A stretch of DNA of 50,549 nucleotides from Mycobacterium sp. E787 (GCF_001668725.1 NZ_LZKL01000128.1:1-50549); one strand, 5' to 3'. Positions 41,750 through 50,549 are shown, numbered from the stretch's first letter. Notes: a model not told the origin generated them from the letters alone. Numbers and translations: made by a program.

Positions 41750-42796
41750 TTAGGTACCGGTGCCGGTGCCCTGGTTCCCCGCCGCGGAGGCGGTGGCCGG
41801 GCCGGCGCCCGGCGTGGCGCCCAGCGTGGACTGCAGGTCAGGCTTCATGGCCTGCAGCTGCGCGCCCCAGTACGGCCAGTCGTGCGTGCCGTTGGCGTCG
41901 AAGTTGAACACCGCGTTGTGGCCGCCGGCCTGGTTGTAGGCGTCCTGGAACTTCAGGTTGGAAGTCCGCACGAAGCCCTCGAGGAACTTGGCGGGAAGGT
42001 TGTCGCCACCGAGGTCGGACGGCTTGCCGTTACCGCAGTAGATCCAGATGCGGGTGTTGTTGGCGACCAGCTTGCCGACCTGCAGCGACGGGTCGTTGCG
42101 CTGCCACGCCGGGTCGCTCGACGGCCCCCACATGTCGTCCTTCTTGTAGCCGCCCGCGTCGCCCATGGCCAGGCCGATCAGCGACGGCCCCATGCCCTGC
42201 GACGGGTCCAGCAGCGCCGACAGCGAGCCGGCGTAGATGAACTGGTTGGGGTGGTAGGCGGCCAGGATCAGCGCCGACGAGCCGGCCATCGACAGACCGA
42301 CGGCGGCGCTGCCGGTCGGCTTGACCTGCTTGTTGGCCTGCAGGTAAGCCGGCAGCTCGCTGGTCAGGAAGGTCTCCCACTTGTAGGTGGTGCAGCCGGC
42401 CTTACCGCAGGCGGGCTTGTACCAGTCGGAGTAGAAGCTGGACTGACCGCCGACGGGCATGACCGTGGCGATGCCGGACTGGTTGTACCACTCGAACGCC
42501 GGGGTGTTGATGTCCCAGCCGTTGTAGTCGTCCTGCGCGCGCATGCCGTCGAGCAGGTAGAGCGCGGGCGCGTTGGCGCCACCGCCCTGGAACTGGACCT
42601 TGATGTCGCGGCCCATTGCGGCCGAGGGAACCTGCAGGTACTCCACCGGCAGACCCGGGCGCGAGAACGCCCCGGCGGTCGCCGAGCCCCCCACGGCGCC
42701 AATCAGACCCGAGAGCAGGGCCACGCCAACGGCCCCCACCACGAGCCGTCGTGGCATCCGAGCCACGGCGCCGCGCAACCTGTCGACAAGCGTCAT
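41750..42796 (-). CDS. fbpA: Mycolyltransferase antigen 85A
   Basis: This 348-residue secreted enzyme (Rv3804c) transfers mycolate from trehalose monomycolate to arabinogalactan or to another trehalose monomycolate, and binds fibronectin. The signal peptide spans residues 1-43, with cleavage before FSRPGLPVEY. The triad is intact: Ser169 in VGLSMAGSS, Glu273 in KFLEGF and His305 in NGTHDW (mature 126, 230, 262). GAGGA lies 7 bp before ATG 42796. A 344-bp upstream region separates it from aftB, so it likely has its own promoter, and a strong hairpin follows. Confidence 0.97.
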   Translation of the reverse strand: MTLVDRLRGAVARMPRRLVVGAVGVALLSGLIGAVGGSATAGAFSRPGLPVEYLQVPSAAMGRDIKVQFQGGGANAPALYLLDGMRAQDDYNGWDINTPAFEWYNQSGIATVMPVGGQSSFYSDWYKPACGKAGCTTYKWETFLTSELPAYLQANKQVKPTGSAAVGLSMAGSSALILAAYHPNQFIYAGSLSALLDPSQGMGPSLIGLAMGDAGGYKKDDMWGPSSDPAWQRNDPSLQVGKLVANNTRIWIYCGNGKPSDLGGDNLPAKFLEGFVRTSNLKFQDAYNQAGGHNAVFNFDANGTHDWPYWGAQLQAMKPDLQSTLGATPGAGPATASAAGNQGTGTGT

Positions 42797-43140
42797 CCTT
42801 GCTTCCTCATCCTTCTTTCGGCCTTTCGGCGCATTTCTCCGATTGGACGCATCCCCGAATTGGGTCCGACTGCATGCGCGTCCGGCGCAGCAGTGCTCGT
42901 GTAGTCAACCACACCATCGGGCATCCCCTCTCATCGAGCGGGTCGGGCAAACGGCGATTTCGGCTTCCTACTCAATGATTTTCGGGCCGAACATCGACAT
43001 GGAGAATCGCGTTTCCGCATGTGCCTAGCCCTCAGTGCGCACTGGTGAGAGCGCAGATGTGAGATTGCTGGCAATGTCCGCGAAAGCTCCGGCGGGAGCC
43101 GATTTCGGTACTCCCGGAAAAAAATTTCGGTTTGGGCGCC
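42797..43140. other. Gene-free region between fbpA and aftB
   Basis: No credible gene is seen in these 344 bp. It must carry the fbpA promoter and the 3' end of the aftB transcript. A hairpin CGGGAG (43093-43098) / CTCCCG (43111-43116) is followed on the plus strand by a run of seven A (43118-43124), which on the aftB strand gives seven T before the hairpin, the wrong order for an intrinsic terminator. The sequence is somewhat richer in A/T than the flanking genes. Confidence 0.6.
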
Positions 43141-45015
43141 TTATTCGTGCGGAGGCGGCGGGATCGGCTCCGGAACCGGCAGCCCGCACCTGGCGAGCTC
43201 GTAGAGCGGAACGCGATCAATGCGGTATGCGGTGAACGCGAACGAGTGCAGGACGTTGGAGACGAAGCGGTGCAAGCTCATTGGGGCTCGCACCGAGCTG
43301 AGCACCGCCTGGGTCTCCGGACATTTCAGCGCCGCCACCGCCTGGGCGACCCAGTTGACGTCCAGGTAGCCCGGAACGCCGGGATATATCTTCACCCACG
43401 GGCCGTCGGCGATCACCCAGTCCGGGAAGAGGTTCTTGTCGTGCCCGATCCGGCCGTGCTTCAACCGTTCGGTGTGCTGGGCCAGCGGGTTTGCCAGGCC
43501 GATCTGGTCGATCACCCTGACGTCGAGTCCGACGTTCATGCCGACCATGCCGAGATTGGTGAAAAACACCGCGTGCTGCGCCTTCTGCGGCCCCTTGTCG
43601 TCGCCGGGCGCCGCCTGCGCCTGGGGCACCAGGTCCCACTGGGTGTAGTTGCCGGACGGTAGCAGCAACGCCCCGTCGGGGGTGTTGTCGAGGGCCGTCA
43701 GGACGGCAGCCATCCGCGGGTAGTCCAGGTAGTCCGCGGCCGTCAGCGGATGCGCGTGCCCGGTGGCCTGCGCGTAGAACCGGCGCTCGTCGACGATTCC
43801 CGAGTAGGTGACGTGGGTGGCGTCGTCGCCCATCCCCGGCGAGTTTGCTGCCCACAGTGACCAGCCGGCGATTCCGAGCCACAGCGCCGCGAGCGCACCG
43901 GCCACCCAATTGCCCGTCTCCCGCGAATAATCCGCGCCGTCGGGAATCGCCACCGGAATGACGGCCACCGGTGCCAGCAAACAAAATAGGGGCGCCAGCA
44001 GCACCCGCGCGTGCATGAAATCGCCGCCCTGGCGAATCCAGTAAAAGCCCTGCAGCAGGCCGCTGACGACGACGAAGGCGACCACCGCCGGCGGGCTCTG
44101 CACCGCCCGCGCCACGCGCCCGTAGTCGGGCGCGAGCACCGGGCGCAGGAACGACGGGCGGCGACGCGCAACCACCAGAAGCGCGCCGAGCGCCACCAGC
44201 AGCACCACCGGCACCCACACCGCGTATGGCGCGTTGAAGTTCGCGAGGTAGATCATCCCCTGCGACCACTTGTCGCCGGCCGCGTCCTTCGCCAGGGCCG
44301 TCCCCGGCACCAACAGGCCGTAGTAGCCCATCCGGAAGATTTCGTAGGTCACCGGCAGGAATCCGCCGGCCACCACGACCAGCACCCGCCGTCGCCAGGT
44401 GCGCGCCGCGATCAGCATCATGATCAGCGCCAGCCCGCCCATCAACGCCAGATCGGGCCGGACCAGAACGCTGAACCCGGCGACGAAGGCCAGCGCCCCG
44501 AGGAAAACCGGGCCGTCCGGGCGCCCGCGCACGGGCTGCGCCCAGCACACCATCATCCACCACAGCAGCCCGAGGTAGGCCAGCGTCAGGCCGCTCTCCA
44601 ACCCGGAGGTGGCAAAGTCACGCGCCGGCGGCAACGCGATGTATACCAGCGCCCCGGCCGGCAGCATGATCGCCCTGCGGCCCCGCAGGCTGGGCGCGTA
44701 CAGCCGGCCTGCGCCCAGCATCAACAGCGCCACGCCCAGCACCGAAAGGGTCAGGGCCAGCGCCAACGCCACGTATTCCATGCGCATCGGCCCGCCGACC
44801 CAGCTGCCCGCGTACATCAGGTAGGTCCAGGCCGTGGAGGTGTTCGCCTCGACCCGCTCGCCCTGGTTGAACACCGGCCCGTTGCCTGCCAGCAAATTGC
44901 GCACGGTGCGCAGCACGATGAGCCCGTCGTCGGCGATCCAGCGGCGCTGCCAGGCGCCCCACGCGAACAGGGCGGCGACCACGGCCACGCTGATCCACAG
45001 GCTGACCCGCACCAT
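43141..45015 (-). CDS. aftB: Terminal beta-(1,2)-arabinofuranosyltransferase AftB
   Basis: This 624-residue GT-C membrane enzyme (Rv3805c) adds the terminal beta-1,2 arabinofuranose from DPA, the residue to which mycolates attach. RRWIADDGLIVLRTVRNLLAGNGPVFNQGERVEANTST contains the first-loop DD motif. About ten membrane segments are followed by a soluble C-terminal domain. ATG 45015 (MVRVSLWISVAVV) matches the M. tuberculosis start; the frame stays open to 45201 but no homology lies there. It follows ubiA by 61 bp on the same strand. Confidence 0.95.
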   Translation of the reverse strand: MVRVSLWISVAVVAALFAWGAWQRRWIADDGLIVLRTVRNLLAGNGPVFNQGERVEANTSTAWTYLMYAGSWVGGPMRMEYVALALALTLSVLGVALLMLGAGRLYAPSLRGRRAIMLPAGALVYIALPPARDFATSGLESGLTLAYLGLLWWMMVCWAQPVRGRPDGPVFLGALAFVAGFSVLVRPDLALMGGLALIMMLIAARTWRRRVLVVVAGGFLPVTYEIFRMGYYGLLVPGTALAKDAAGDKWSQGMIYLANFNAPYAVWVPVVLLVALGALLVVARRRPSFLRPVLAPDYGRVARAVQSPPAVVAFVVVSGLLQGFYWIRQGGDFMHARVLLAPLFCLLAPVAVIPVAIPDGADYSRETGNWVAGALAALWLGIAGWSLWAANSPGMGDDATHVTYSGIVDERRFYAQATGHAHPLTAADYLDYPRMAAVLTALDNTPDGALLLPSGNYTQWDLVPQAQAAPGDDKGPQKAQHAVFFTNLGMVGMNVGLDVRVIDQIGLANPLAQHTERLKHGRIGHDKNLFPDWVIADGPWVKIYPGVPGYLDVNWVAQAVAALKCPETQAVLSSVRAPMSLHRFVSNVLHSFAFTAYRIDRVPLYELARCGLPVPEPIPPPPHE

Positions 45016-45076
45016 GGTGACGTAGGGGAACGGGAACCACTGCAACGGCCGCCCGGCCCGCCTGAGCACCGGCCGG

Positions 45077-45985
45077 CTAGCCGAAGGCAACGGCGGCCCC
45101 AACTGTCGCGATCCAGGCCAGCGCCAACAGCTGCAGCACCCGGTCACGCAGCGCAATGTCCTCGGGCTCACCGGCCAGCCCGCCGTCGACGTCGACCGCA
45201 TAGCGCAGGATCGCGATGGTGAAGGGGACCATCGACACCACGAACCAGCCCGCCTCGCCGTGTTCGCGCTCGAACGCCCACAGCCCGTAGCACAGCACCA
45301 CCGCGGTGGCCGACATCGTCCAGACGAACCGCAGATAGGTGCTGGTGTAGCTCTCCAGCGCCTTGCGGATCGCCGCGCCGGTGCGCTCGGCCAGCTGCAG
45401 CTCGGCGTAGCGCTTGCCGGCGACCATGAACAGCGACGCGAAGGCGGCCATCAGCAAAAACCACTGCGACAGCCGGGTATCGGTGGCCGCACCCCCGGCG
45501 ATGGCCCGCAGCAGATACGCCGACGACACGATGCAGATGTCCATCACCGCCTGGTGCTTGAGGCCGAAGCAATACCCCAGCTGCATGGCGATGTAGACCG
45601 CCATCACCAGCGCCAGGTTCGGCGTCAGCCACCAGGCCAGGCCCAGTGACACCACCCCGAGCAGGACGGCCAGGGTGTAGGCCAGCCATTCGGGCACCAC
45701 ACCTGCGGCGATCGGGCGGAAGCGTTTGGTCGGGTGTTCGCGGTCGGCCTCGACGTCGCGGACGTCGTTGACCAGGTACACCGCGGAGGCGGCCAGGCTG
45801 AACACGACGAAGGCGACCCCCACCTGCATGCCCAGTTGGCCGTACTCGTAGCGGTGACCGCGACCGGCCGCGCTCAGCGGCGCGGCCAGGACCAGCACGT
45901 TCTTCACCCATTGCCGTGGGCGGATCGCCTTGATCACCCCGACGATCAGGTTCGACGGGGGTCCGATCACCACGTCCTCGCTCAT
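45077..45985 (-). CDS. ubiA: Decaprenyl-phosphate phosphoribosyltransferase (DPPR synthase)
   Basis: This 302-residue UbiA-family membrane enzyme (Rv3806c) transfers phosphoribose from PRPP to decaprenyl phosphate, the first committed step to DPA. The polyprenyl/metal motif NDVRDVEADREHPTKRFRP begins at Asn73, with Asp74, Asp77 and Asp81. About nine hydrophobic helices are present. Its ATG overlaps the stop codon of the PAP2 gene (ATGA), which encodes the next enzyme of the pathway, so the two are coupled. Confidence 0.96.
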   Translation of the reverse strand: MSEDVVIGPPSNLIVGVIKAIRPRQWVKNVLVLAAPLSAAGRGHRYEYGQLGMQVGVAFVVFSLAASAVYLVNDVRDVEADREHPTKRFRPIAAGVVPEWLAYTLAVLLGVVSLGLAWWLTPNLALVMAVYIAMQLGYCFGLKHQAVMDICIVSSAYLLRAIAGGAATDTRLSQWFLLMAAFASLFMVAGKRYAELQLAERTGAAIRKALESYTSTYLRFVWTMSATAVVLCYGLWAFEREHGEAGWFVVSMVPFTIAILRYAVDVDGGLAGEPEDIALRDRVLQLLALAWIATVGAAVAFG

Positions 45986-46515
45986 TCGGCACACACCTCT
46001 CGCGCTCGGCCGGCGATCCCCGCCACGGCTGCGCCGAGGGCGATGCCGCAGGCCACGTCGCTCGGGTAGTGCACCCCCAGCAGAACCCGCGACAGCGCCA
46101 TCGGCGGGACCAGGACGGCGGCAACCAGTCCCCCCGGCAGCCCGGTTGCCCGGCCCATCAGGATGGCCGCGGCCGTGGTTGAGGTGGCGTGCGCGGACGG
46201 AAAGCTCAACCGGCTGGGCGTGCCGACGTTGACGGCGACGGACGGGTGGTGCGGCCGTTGGCGCCGCACCAGCCGCTTGATCAACACGGCGGCGGCGTGC
46301 GCGGCGAACGCGCCGGCCCCGACCACCAGCCAATCGCGGCGGCGGCTCGGCATCAGCAGCGCACCGAGCAACGCCACGGCCAGCCAGCCGATGCTGTGCT
46401 CCCCGAAGTGCGAAAGTCCCCGCGCGACGGCCAGGACGCCGGGGCGGTCCGCCAGCGCCGACTGAACGGCCACCAGCGCGGCGACTTCGCCGCGCGGAGC
46501 GGCCGATTCAGCCAT
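45982..46515 (-). CDS. PAP2-family decaprenylphosphoryl-5-phosphoribose phosphatase (Rv3807c)
   Basis: This 177-residue PAP2 phosphatase has all three motifs: KRLVRRQRP, PSAHATS, and SRVLLGVHYPSDV. It is placed to remove the 5-phosphate from DPPR to give DPR for DprE1. Three to five hydrophobic segments anchor it in the membrane. The start overlaps the last 8 bp of glfT2 and the stop overlaps the ubiA ATG, so glf-glfT2-PAP2-ubiA form one packed unit. Its proposed role is known from work on Rv3807c; other phosphatases may share it. Confidence 0.92.
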   Translation of the reverse strand: MAESAAPRGEVAALVAVQSALADRPGVLAVARGLSHFGEHSIGWLAVALLGALLMPSRRRDWLVVGAGAFAAHAAAVLIKRLVRRQRPHHPSVAVNVGTPSRLSFPSAHATSTTAAAILMGRATGLPGGLVAAVLVPPMALSRVLLGVHYPSDVACGIALGAAVAGIAGRAREVCAE

Positions 46516-48400
46516 GTCGCGACTCTGCGGCCGGCAACAACGCCGTCTCCCATTTCTGCTTGCTGGACAGCACGGGCAGCGCCCCCCGGTACACCCGGCG
46601 CATCTCGTCGAACCGGCTCAGCAGGAGGCGCTGGCGCCGCAGCGACTTGAGCAGCAGCGAGATCATCTTGGCGCGGTCACGCTGCCGGTAGACCACCCCG
46701 CAGCCATCGGCGGTCGTCACGGTCACGCCGTCGACGGTGCACAGCCGGAACCAGCGCGCGTCCTGCGTCGCCACGTTGTACTCCGGCCGCCGGTGGGCCG
46801 CCGGATCGGCCTTGGTCATGTTGTGCAATATCCCGCGCGACAGGCGGTAACCGATGGAAACGGGGTTCACCGGCGGCTTCATCGCCTTGCTGCGGTGCAC
46901 CGGCTGCGGCAGTTCGCTGGCCGCCGGGAGCACGACCGCATCCGGGTACTCCTTGCGCATCCGGTGCACTTCCGGCAGCGCGCTCTCAAGGATGGAAAAG
47001 ATGTGCTCGGGGCCGGCCAGGAAGTCGTCGATCGCCTTGTTCTGGATCGCCACCGTCGAATACTCAAGGCAGGCAAGGTGTTTCAGCGTCGCCTTGAGGT
47101 GGCTGCGGACCAACCCGGTCACGTCACCGTCCCAGTGCATCGCGGCGACCACCAGCCGGTTGCGCAGATGGAAGTAGGCCTGCCAGTCGATGGCGTCGTC
47201 CTTGTCGCTCCAGGCCATGTGCCAGATCGCCGCGCCGGGCAGGGTGACGGTCGGGTACCCGCGCTCGGCGGCCCGCAGCCCGTAGTCGGCGTCGTCCCAT
47301 TTGATGAACAGCGGCAGCGGCTGCCCCAGTTCCTCGGCGACCTGCCGCGGGATCATGCACGTCCACCAGCCGTTGTAGTCGACGTCGATGCGGCGGTGCA
47401 GCAGCTTGCTGCGATCGTTGTTGTCGTTCAACGGATATTCGGCGAAGTCGTGGTCGTACTCGGCGTGCGGTGCGGAGGTCCACATGAAGTTCGTCCGGTC
47501 CACGATCTCGCCCATGATGTGCAGGTGTGACGGCTCCTGCAGGTTCAGCATCTGGCCGCCGACGAGCATGGGGCTCTTGGCGAAGCGGTGCATCGCCAAC
47601 ACCCGCAGAATCGAGTCCGGCTCGATGCGGATGTCGTCGTCCATGAACAGGATCTGTTGGCAATCGGTGTTTTTCAGCGCCTCGTACATCACCCGGCTGT
47701 AGCCGCCGGAACCGCCGAGGTTGGGCTGGTCGTGGATGGACAGCCGATTGCCCAGCCGCGCCGCCGCGGCGGGGAAGTCGGGGTGATCGCGCACCTTGCG
47801 GACGCCCTGGTCGGGCACGATCACCGCCCCGATCACCTCGTCCACCAACGGATCCGAGGTGAGCGTGCTCAGCGCGTTGGCGCAGTCGGCCGGGCGGTTG
47901 AAAGTGGGAATCCCGACGGCGATGTTGGCCGTGCCCGGGGCGGGTTCGGTCGCATACCAGCCCCCGTTGAGCAGGGTGACCTTGGTGTCGGTGGTGATGT
48001 CGAACCAGATCCAGCCGCCATCCTCGAACGGCTTCAGCGCCACCTCGATCTCGACGACGGCGGGTTCGTCCTCGGCGCCGGCGAACTGGCGGCCCTCGAC
48101 GAAGATGCGCGCCCCGGTGGCCTTGGTCCGGTAGACGTCGACGCGGCCGGCGCCCGTCACCTCGACGCGCAGCACCACCGACTGGCAGATGCTCCAGCGG
48201 CGCCAGTAGCTGGCGGGGAACGCGTTGAAGTACGTGGCGAACGACACCTCGGACTCCGCGCCGATCTGCAGCGAGGTCCGCGATGTCGCGTGCGCACGCC
48301 GGGCGTTGGTCGTCGACTCCTCGAGGTAGAGCTTGCGCACGTCCAGGGGCTCACCCGGCCGCGGCAGGATGATCCTGGAAAGCAGGCTTACAGCAGTCAT
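46508..48400 (-). CDS. glfT2: Bifunctional galactofuranosyltransferase GlfT2
   Basis: This 630-residue GT2 polymerase (Rv3808c) adds about 30 Galf residues in alternating beta-1,5 and beta-1,6 links using UDP-Galf. An N-terminal beta-barrel domain (residues ~1-150) is followed by the GT-A domain (NIAVGIPTFNRP) and helical C-terminal domain. The metal motif DDD is Asp254-256, and the catalytic base is in WDDADYG (Asp369/370) with His394 in AIWHMAW. It is slightly shorter than in M. tuberculosis (637) because of the N- and C-termini. It overlaps glf by 4 bp and the PAP2 gene by 8 bp. Confidence 0.97.
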   Translation of the reverse strand: MTAVSLLSRIILPRPGEPLDVRKLYLEESTTNARRAHATSRTSLQIGAESEVSFATYFNAFPASYWRRWSICQSVVLRVEVTGAGRVDVYRTKATGARIFVEGRQFAGAEDEPAVVEIEVALKPFEDGGWIWFDITTDTKVTLLNGGWYATEPAPGTANIAVGIPTFNRPADCANALSTLTSDPLVDEVIGAVIVPDQGVRKVRDHPDFPAAAARLGNRLSIHDQPNLGGSGGYSRVMYEALKNTDCQQILFMDDDIRIEPDSILRVLAMHRFAKSPMLVGGQMLNLQEPSHLHIMGEIVDRTNFMWTSAPHAEYDHDFAEYPLNDNNDRSKLLHRRIDVDYNGWWTCMIPRQVAEELGQPLPLFIKWDDADYGLRAAERGYPTVTLPGAAIWHMAWSDKDDAIDWQAYFHLRNRLVVAAMHWDGDVTGLVRSHLKATLKHLACLEYSTVAIQNKAIDDFLAGPEHIFSILESALPEVHRMRKEYPDAVVLPAASELPQPVHRSKAMKPPVNPVSIGYRLSRGILHNMTKADPAAHRRPEYNVATQDARWFRLCTVDGVTVTTADGCGVVYRQRDRAKMISLLLKSLRRQRLLLSRFDEMRRVYRGALPVLSSKQKWETALLPAAESRHG

Positions 48401-49593
48401 CCCCCCGCGCCTTCCTCCACTAGAACTTTGCCGTCGCGTAAATGCGGCGCCAGGCTGTTGTCGTACATGTTCAGTGCGCTGGCGATGGCCATGTGCATGT
48501 CCAGATACTGGTAGGTGCCCAGGCGGCCGCCGAACAGCACCTTCGACGACGCGGTCTCGGCCTTCGCCCTGGCCCGGTACGCGGCCAGTACCGCGCGGTC
48601 GGCCTCGGTGTTGATCGGGTAGTAGGGCTCGTCGTCCTCGTCGGCGAACCGCGAGTACTCGCGCATGATCACCGTCTTGTCGGTCGGGTAGTCGCGCTCG
48701 GGGTGGAAGTGGCGGAACTCGTGGATGCGTGTGTAGGGCGGATCGGGGTCGTTGTAGTTCATCACCGGGGTGCCCTGAAAATCACCGATCGGCAGCACGT
48801 CGACCTCGAAATCCAGTGTGCGCCAGCCGAGCCGGCCTTCGGCGTAGTCGAAGTAGCGGTCCAGCGGGCCGGTGTATACGACGGGCGCGTCCGGGCTTTC
48901 GGCCCGCAACTGGTCGCGGACGTCGAACCAGTCGGTGCCCAGCCGGACCTCGATGCGGTCGTCGGCGGCCATGTTCTGCAGCCACGCGGTGTAGCCGTGC
49001 ACCGGCAGGCCCTCGTAGGTGTCGGAAAAGTATCGGTTGTCGAAGGTGTAGCGCACCGGCAGCCGGGTGATGTTGGACGCGGGCAGTTCCTTGGGGTCGG
49101 TCTGCCACTGCTTGGCGGTGTAGTTCTTGAGGAACGCCTCGTAGAGCGGCCGGCCGACCAGTGAGATCGCCTTTTCCTCGAAGTTCTGCGCGTCCTCGGT
49201 CTTGATCTCGGCGGCCTGCTCGGCGATCAGCCGGCGCGCTTCGTCGGGGGTGAAGTATCTGCCGAAGAACTGCGACACCAGGCCCAGGCCCATCGGGAAC
49301 TGGTAGGCCTGCCCGTCGTGCATGGCGAACACCCGGTGCCGGTAGTCGGTGAAGTCGGTGAACTGCCGCACGTAGTCCCAGACCCGCTTGTTGGAGGTGT
49401 GGAACAAGTGGGCGCCGTATTTGTGGACCTCGATGCCCGTCTGCGGCTCGGCCTCCGAATAGGCGTTGCCCCCGATGTGCGGGCGGCGTTCCACGACGAG
49501 CACGCGCTTCCCGAGTTGGGTAGCCACGCGCTCGGCAATGGTCAGGCCGAAGAATCCAGAGCCGACGACAAAAAGATCGAAGCGAGCGGTCAT
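48397..49593 (-). CDS. glf: UDP-galactopyranose mutase
   Basis: This 398-residue flavoenzyme (Rv3809c) converts UDP-galactopyranose to UDP-galactofuranose, the donor for GlfT1 and GlfT2. The FAD motif VVGSGFFGLTIAERVA is at the N-terminus, with RRPHIGGNAYSE, KYGAHLFHTSN and the C-terminal GGRLGTYQYLDMHMAIASAL. The stop overlaps the glfT2 ATG. The start ATG 49593 (MTARFDLF) lies 9 nt after a TACCCT box, which suggests a very short leader; M. tuberculosis has three more N-terminal residues. Confidence 0.97.
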   Translation of the reverse strand: MTARFDLFVVGSGFFGLTIAERVATQLGKRVLVVERRPHIGGNAYSEAEPQTGIEVHKYGAHLFHTSNKRVWDYVRQFTDFTDYRHRVFAMHDGQAYQFPMGLGLVSQFFGRYFTPDEARRLIAEQAAEIKTEDAQNFEEKAISLVGRPLYEAFLKNYTAKQWQTDPKELPASNITRLPVRYTFDNRYFSDTYEGLPVHGYTAWLQNMAADDRIEVRLGTDWFDVRDQLRAESPDAPVVYTGPLDRYFDYAEGRLGWRTLDFEVDVLPIGDFQGTPVMNYNDPDPPYTRIHEFRHFHPERDYPTDKTVIMREYSRFADEDDEPYYPINTEADRAVLAAYRARAKAETASSKVLFGGRLGTYQYLDMHMAIASALNMYDNSLAPHLRDGKVLVEEGAGG

Positions 49594-49602
49594 CGGTTGC
49601 TT

Positions 49603-49608
49603 AGGGTA
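49603..49608 (-). promoter_or_regulatory. Candidate glf operon -10 box
   Basis: On the minus strand TACCCT (49608 to 49603) fits TANNNT and ends 9 nt before ATG 49593. This would give a nearly leaderless transcript for glf-glfT2-PAP2-ubiA-aftB. The 266-bp region to erp (49594-49859) holds no other convincing gene. Confidence 0.35.
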
Positions 49609-49859
49609 TCCGACGGCGTCGGCCTAACCCATTTGGCGAGGCCAGGAAGTCCGGGTTAAGGCAAATGACAACGGCTTTGGGACGACCCGAATCCCCGGTC
49701 ACAGTCGGAGTCGCAATTACCTCACGATTCAATATCAGCACTCTAGTCACAGCAATCCCACTCGTACCATCGACTCTGTGTGCTTCATGCCGGATAGGAC
49801 AGGCCGGGCACGCCGACACAACGCAGTTGCAATAGTTGTCCAGATTTGAGGAGACTTCC

Positions 49860-50549
49860 GTGCCGAACCGACGCCGACGCAAGCTTTCGACAGCCATGAG
49901 CGCGGTCGCCGCCGTGGCAGTGGCGAGTCCTTGCGCATACTTCCTTGTCTACGAATCGACCGCCGACAGCAAGCCGGCCGAGCACCACGAGTTCAAGAAG
50001 GCCGCGGTGATGTCCGACCTGCCCGGCGAACTGATGGGTGCGCTGTCGCAGGGCCTGTCGCAGTTCGGGATCAACCTGCCGCCCGTGCCCGCCCTGGGCG
50101 GGACCGGGGCCACCGGGGCCGCCACCCCGGGCCTGGCCACTCCGGGCCTGGGCACCTCGGGTCTCACCAGCCCGGGTCTCACGAGCCCGGGTCTCACCAG
50201 CCCCGGTCTCACCAGCCCGGGGTTGACCAGCCCGGCGCTGACCAGCCCGGGCCTGACGAGCCCGGCCCTGTCGAACCCGGGACTGCCGCCCACGACGCCC
50301 GGGGTCACCACGCCCGGTGCGGTGCCGACGACGCCGGCCGCCGGACTCAACCCGGCGCTGTCGAACCCGGGGCTGACCAGCCCGGCCGGCGTCGCGCCCG
50401 GCATCGGCAGTCCTACCCTGTCGCCCAGTGAGGTGCCGATCGACTCGACGACCGGATTGGACCCGGGCGCCGGCGGCACCTACCCGATCCTCGGCGACCC
50501 GTCGACGCTGGGCGGTGCCTCGCCGATCGCGTCGGGCGGCGGCGGCACC
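49860..50549 (+). CDS. erp: Exported repetitive protein Erp (5' part)
   Basis: The first 230 codons of erp (also pirG, Rv3810) are present; the gene runs off the window end in an open frame. The protein is secreted or surface-exposed and needed for full virulence and growth of M. tuberculosis. MPNRRRRKLSTAMSAVAAVA and the following VASPCAYFLV form the signal peptide. A conserved N-terminal domain (HHEFKKAAVMSDLPGELMGAL) precedes PGLTS repeats from about residue 90. The GTG start at 49860 follows GAGGAGA. It is divergent from glf across 266 bp. Confidence 0.93.
   Translation, partial: MPNRRRRKLSTAMSAVAAVAVASPCAYFLVYESTADSKPAEHHEFKKAAVMSDLPGELMGALSQGLSQFGINLPPVPALGGTGATGAATPGLATPGLGTSGLTSPGLTSPGLTSPGLTSPGLTSPALTSPGLTSPALSNPGLPPTTPGVTTPGAVPTTPAAGLNPALSNPGLTSPAGVAPGIGSPTLSPSEVPIDSTTGLDPGAGGTYPILGDPSTLGGASPIASGGGGT
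50128..50286 (+). repeat. PGLTS pentapeptide repeat region of erp
   Basis: About ten 15-bp units encode variants of PGLTS (PGLAT, PGLGT, SGLTS, PGLTS several times, PALTS, PALSN). Copies 50161-50235 are nearly identical at DNA level, which allows slippage or unequal recombination. Repeat number differs among mycobacterial species. Confidence 0.85.

Noticed and set aside
1..50549. CRISPR arrays, complete insertion sequences or prophage genes
   Set aside because: No spaced direct-repeat arrays, transposase or phage proteins were seen; the only repeats are short operator-like ones and the erp coding repeats.

Overview
This is a GC-rich mycobacterial chromosome segment carrying the arabinogalactan / arabinan / mycolate cell-wall locus, the counterpart of roughly Rv3777-Rv3810 of M. 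tuberculosis. Gene order and protein sequences match that locus closely. An embR-type regulator sits divergently in front of embA-embB, which is the arrangement described for the Mycobacterium avium complex, so a MAC-like slow grower is the best guess (inference; species not determined).

Layout. 1-2511: hairpins, tRNA-Ser(UGA), a quinone oxidoreductase and a class-V aminotransferase. 2614-7736: a compact plus-strand operon of a GT-C membrane protein, the proteasome activator pafE, wzt, glfT1 and wzm, for galactan initiation and export. 7752-9585: accessory stretch with a SnoaL-like protein, a divergent 6-pyruvoyl-tetrahydropterin-synthase-like protein and the Gre-factor homologue. 9627-18017: GtrA-like protein, dprE1, dprE2, aftA, embC and a DinB-like protein, for making the arabinose donor DPA and using it. 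18020-25830: embR (minus), then embA-embB.

25831-28644 is the least standard part. It holds a small secreted protein, a DUF1918 protein, a four-helix membrane protein, a GarA-like FHA protein and a second CRP-family regulator. A DosR-like palindrome lies between the DUF1918 gene and the membrane-FHA-CRP operon, so I propose a hypoxia/redox-responsive module placed between embB and fadE35.

28699-49593 returns to the conserved locus: fadE35 (plus), then on the minus strand accD4-pks13-fadD32 (mycolic acid condensation), the cutinase-like lipase (Rv3802c type), fbpD/MPT51, fbpA/Ag85A (mycolate transfer), aftB, ubiA and a PAP2 phosphatase (DPA synthesis and terminal arabinose), glfT2 and glf (galactan polymerisation and UDP-Galf supply). 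The window ends inside erp (pirG), a secreted PGLTS-repeat protein.

Together the genes make UDP-Galf (glf), build galactan (glfT1, glfT2), export it (wzt/wzm), make DPA (ubiA, PAP2 phosphatase, dprE1, dprE2), add arabinan (aftA, embA/B/C, aftB), make mycolates (accD4, fadD32, pks13) and attach them (fbpA). Several genes appear to start at or next to the transcription start (TANNNT box about 6-9 nt before the start codon). All functional statements rest on reading the translated sequences and recalled family knowledge; no database search was run.
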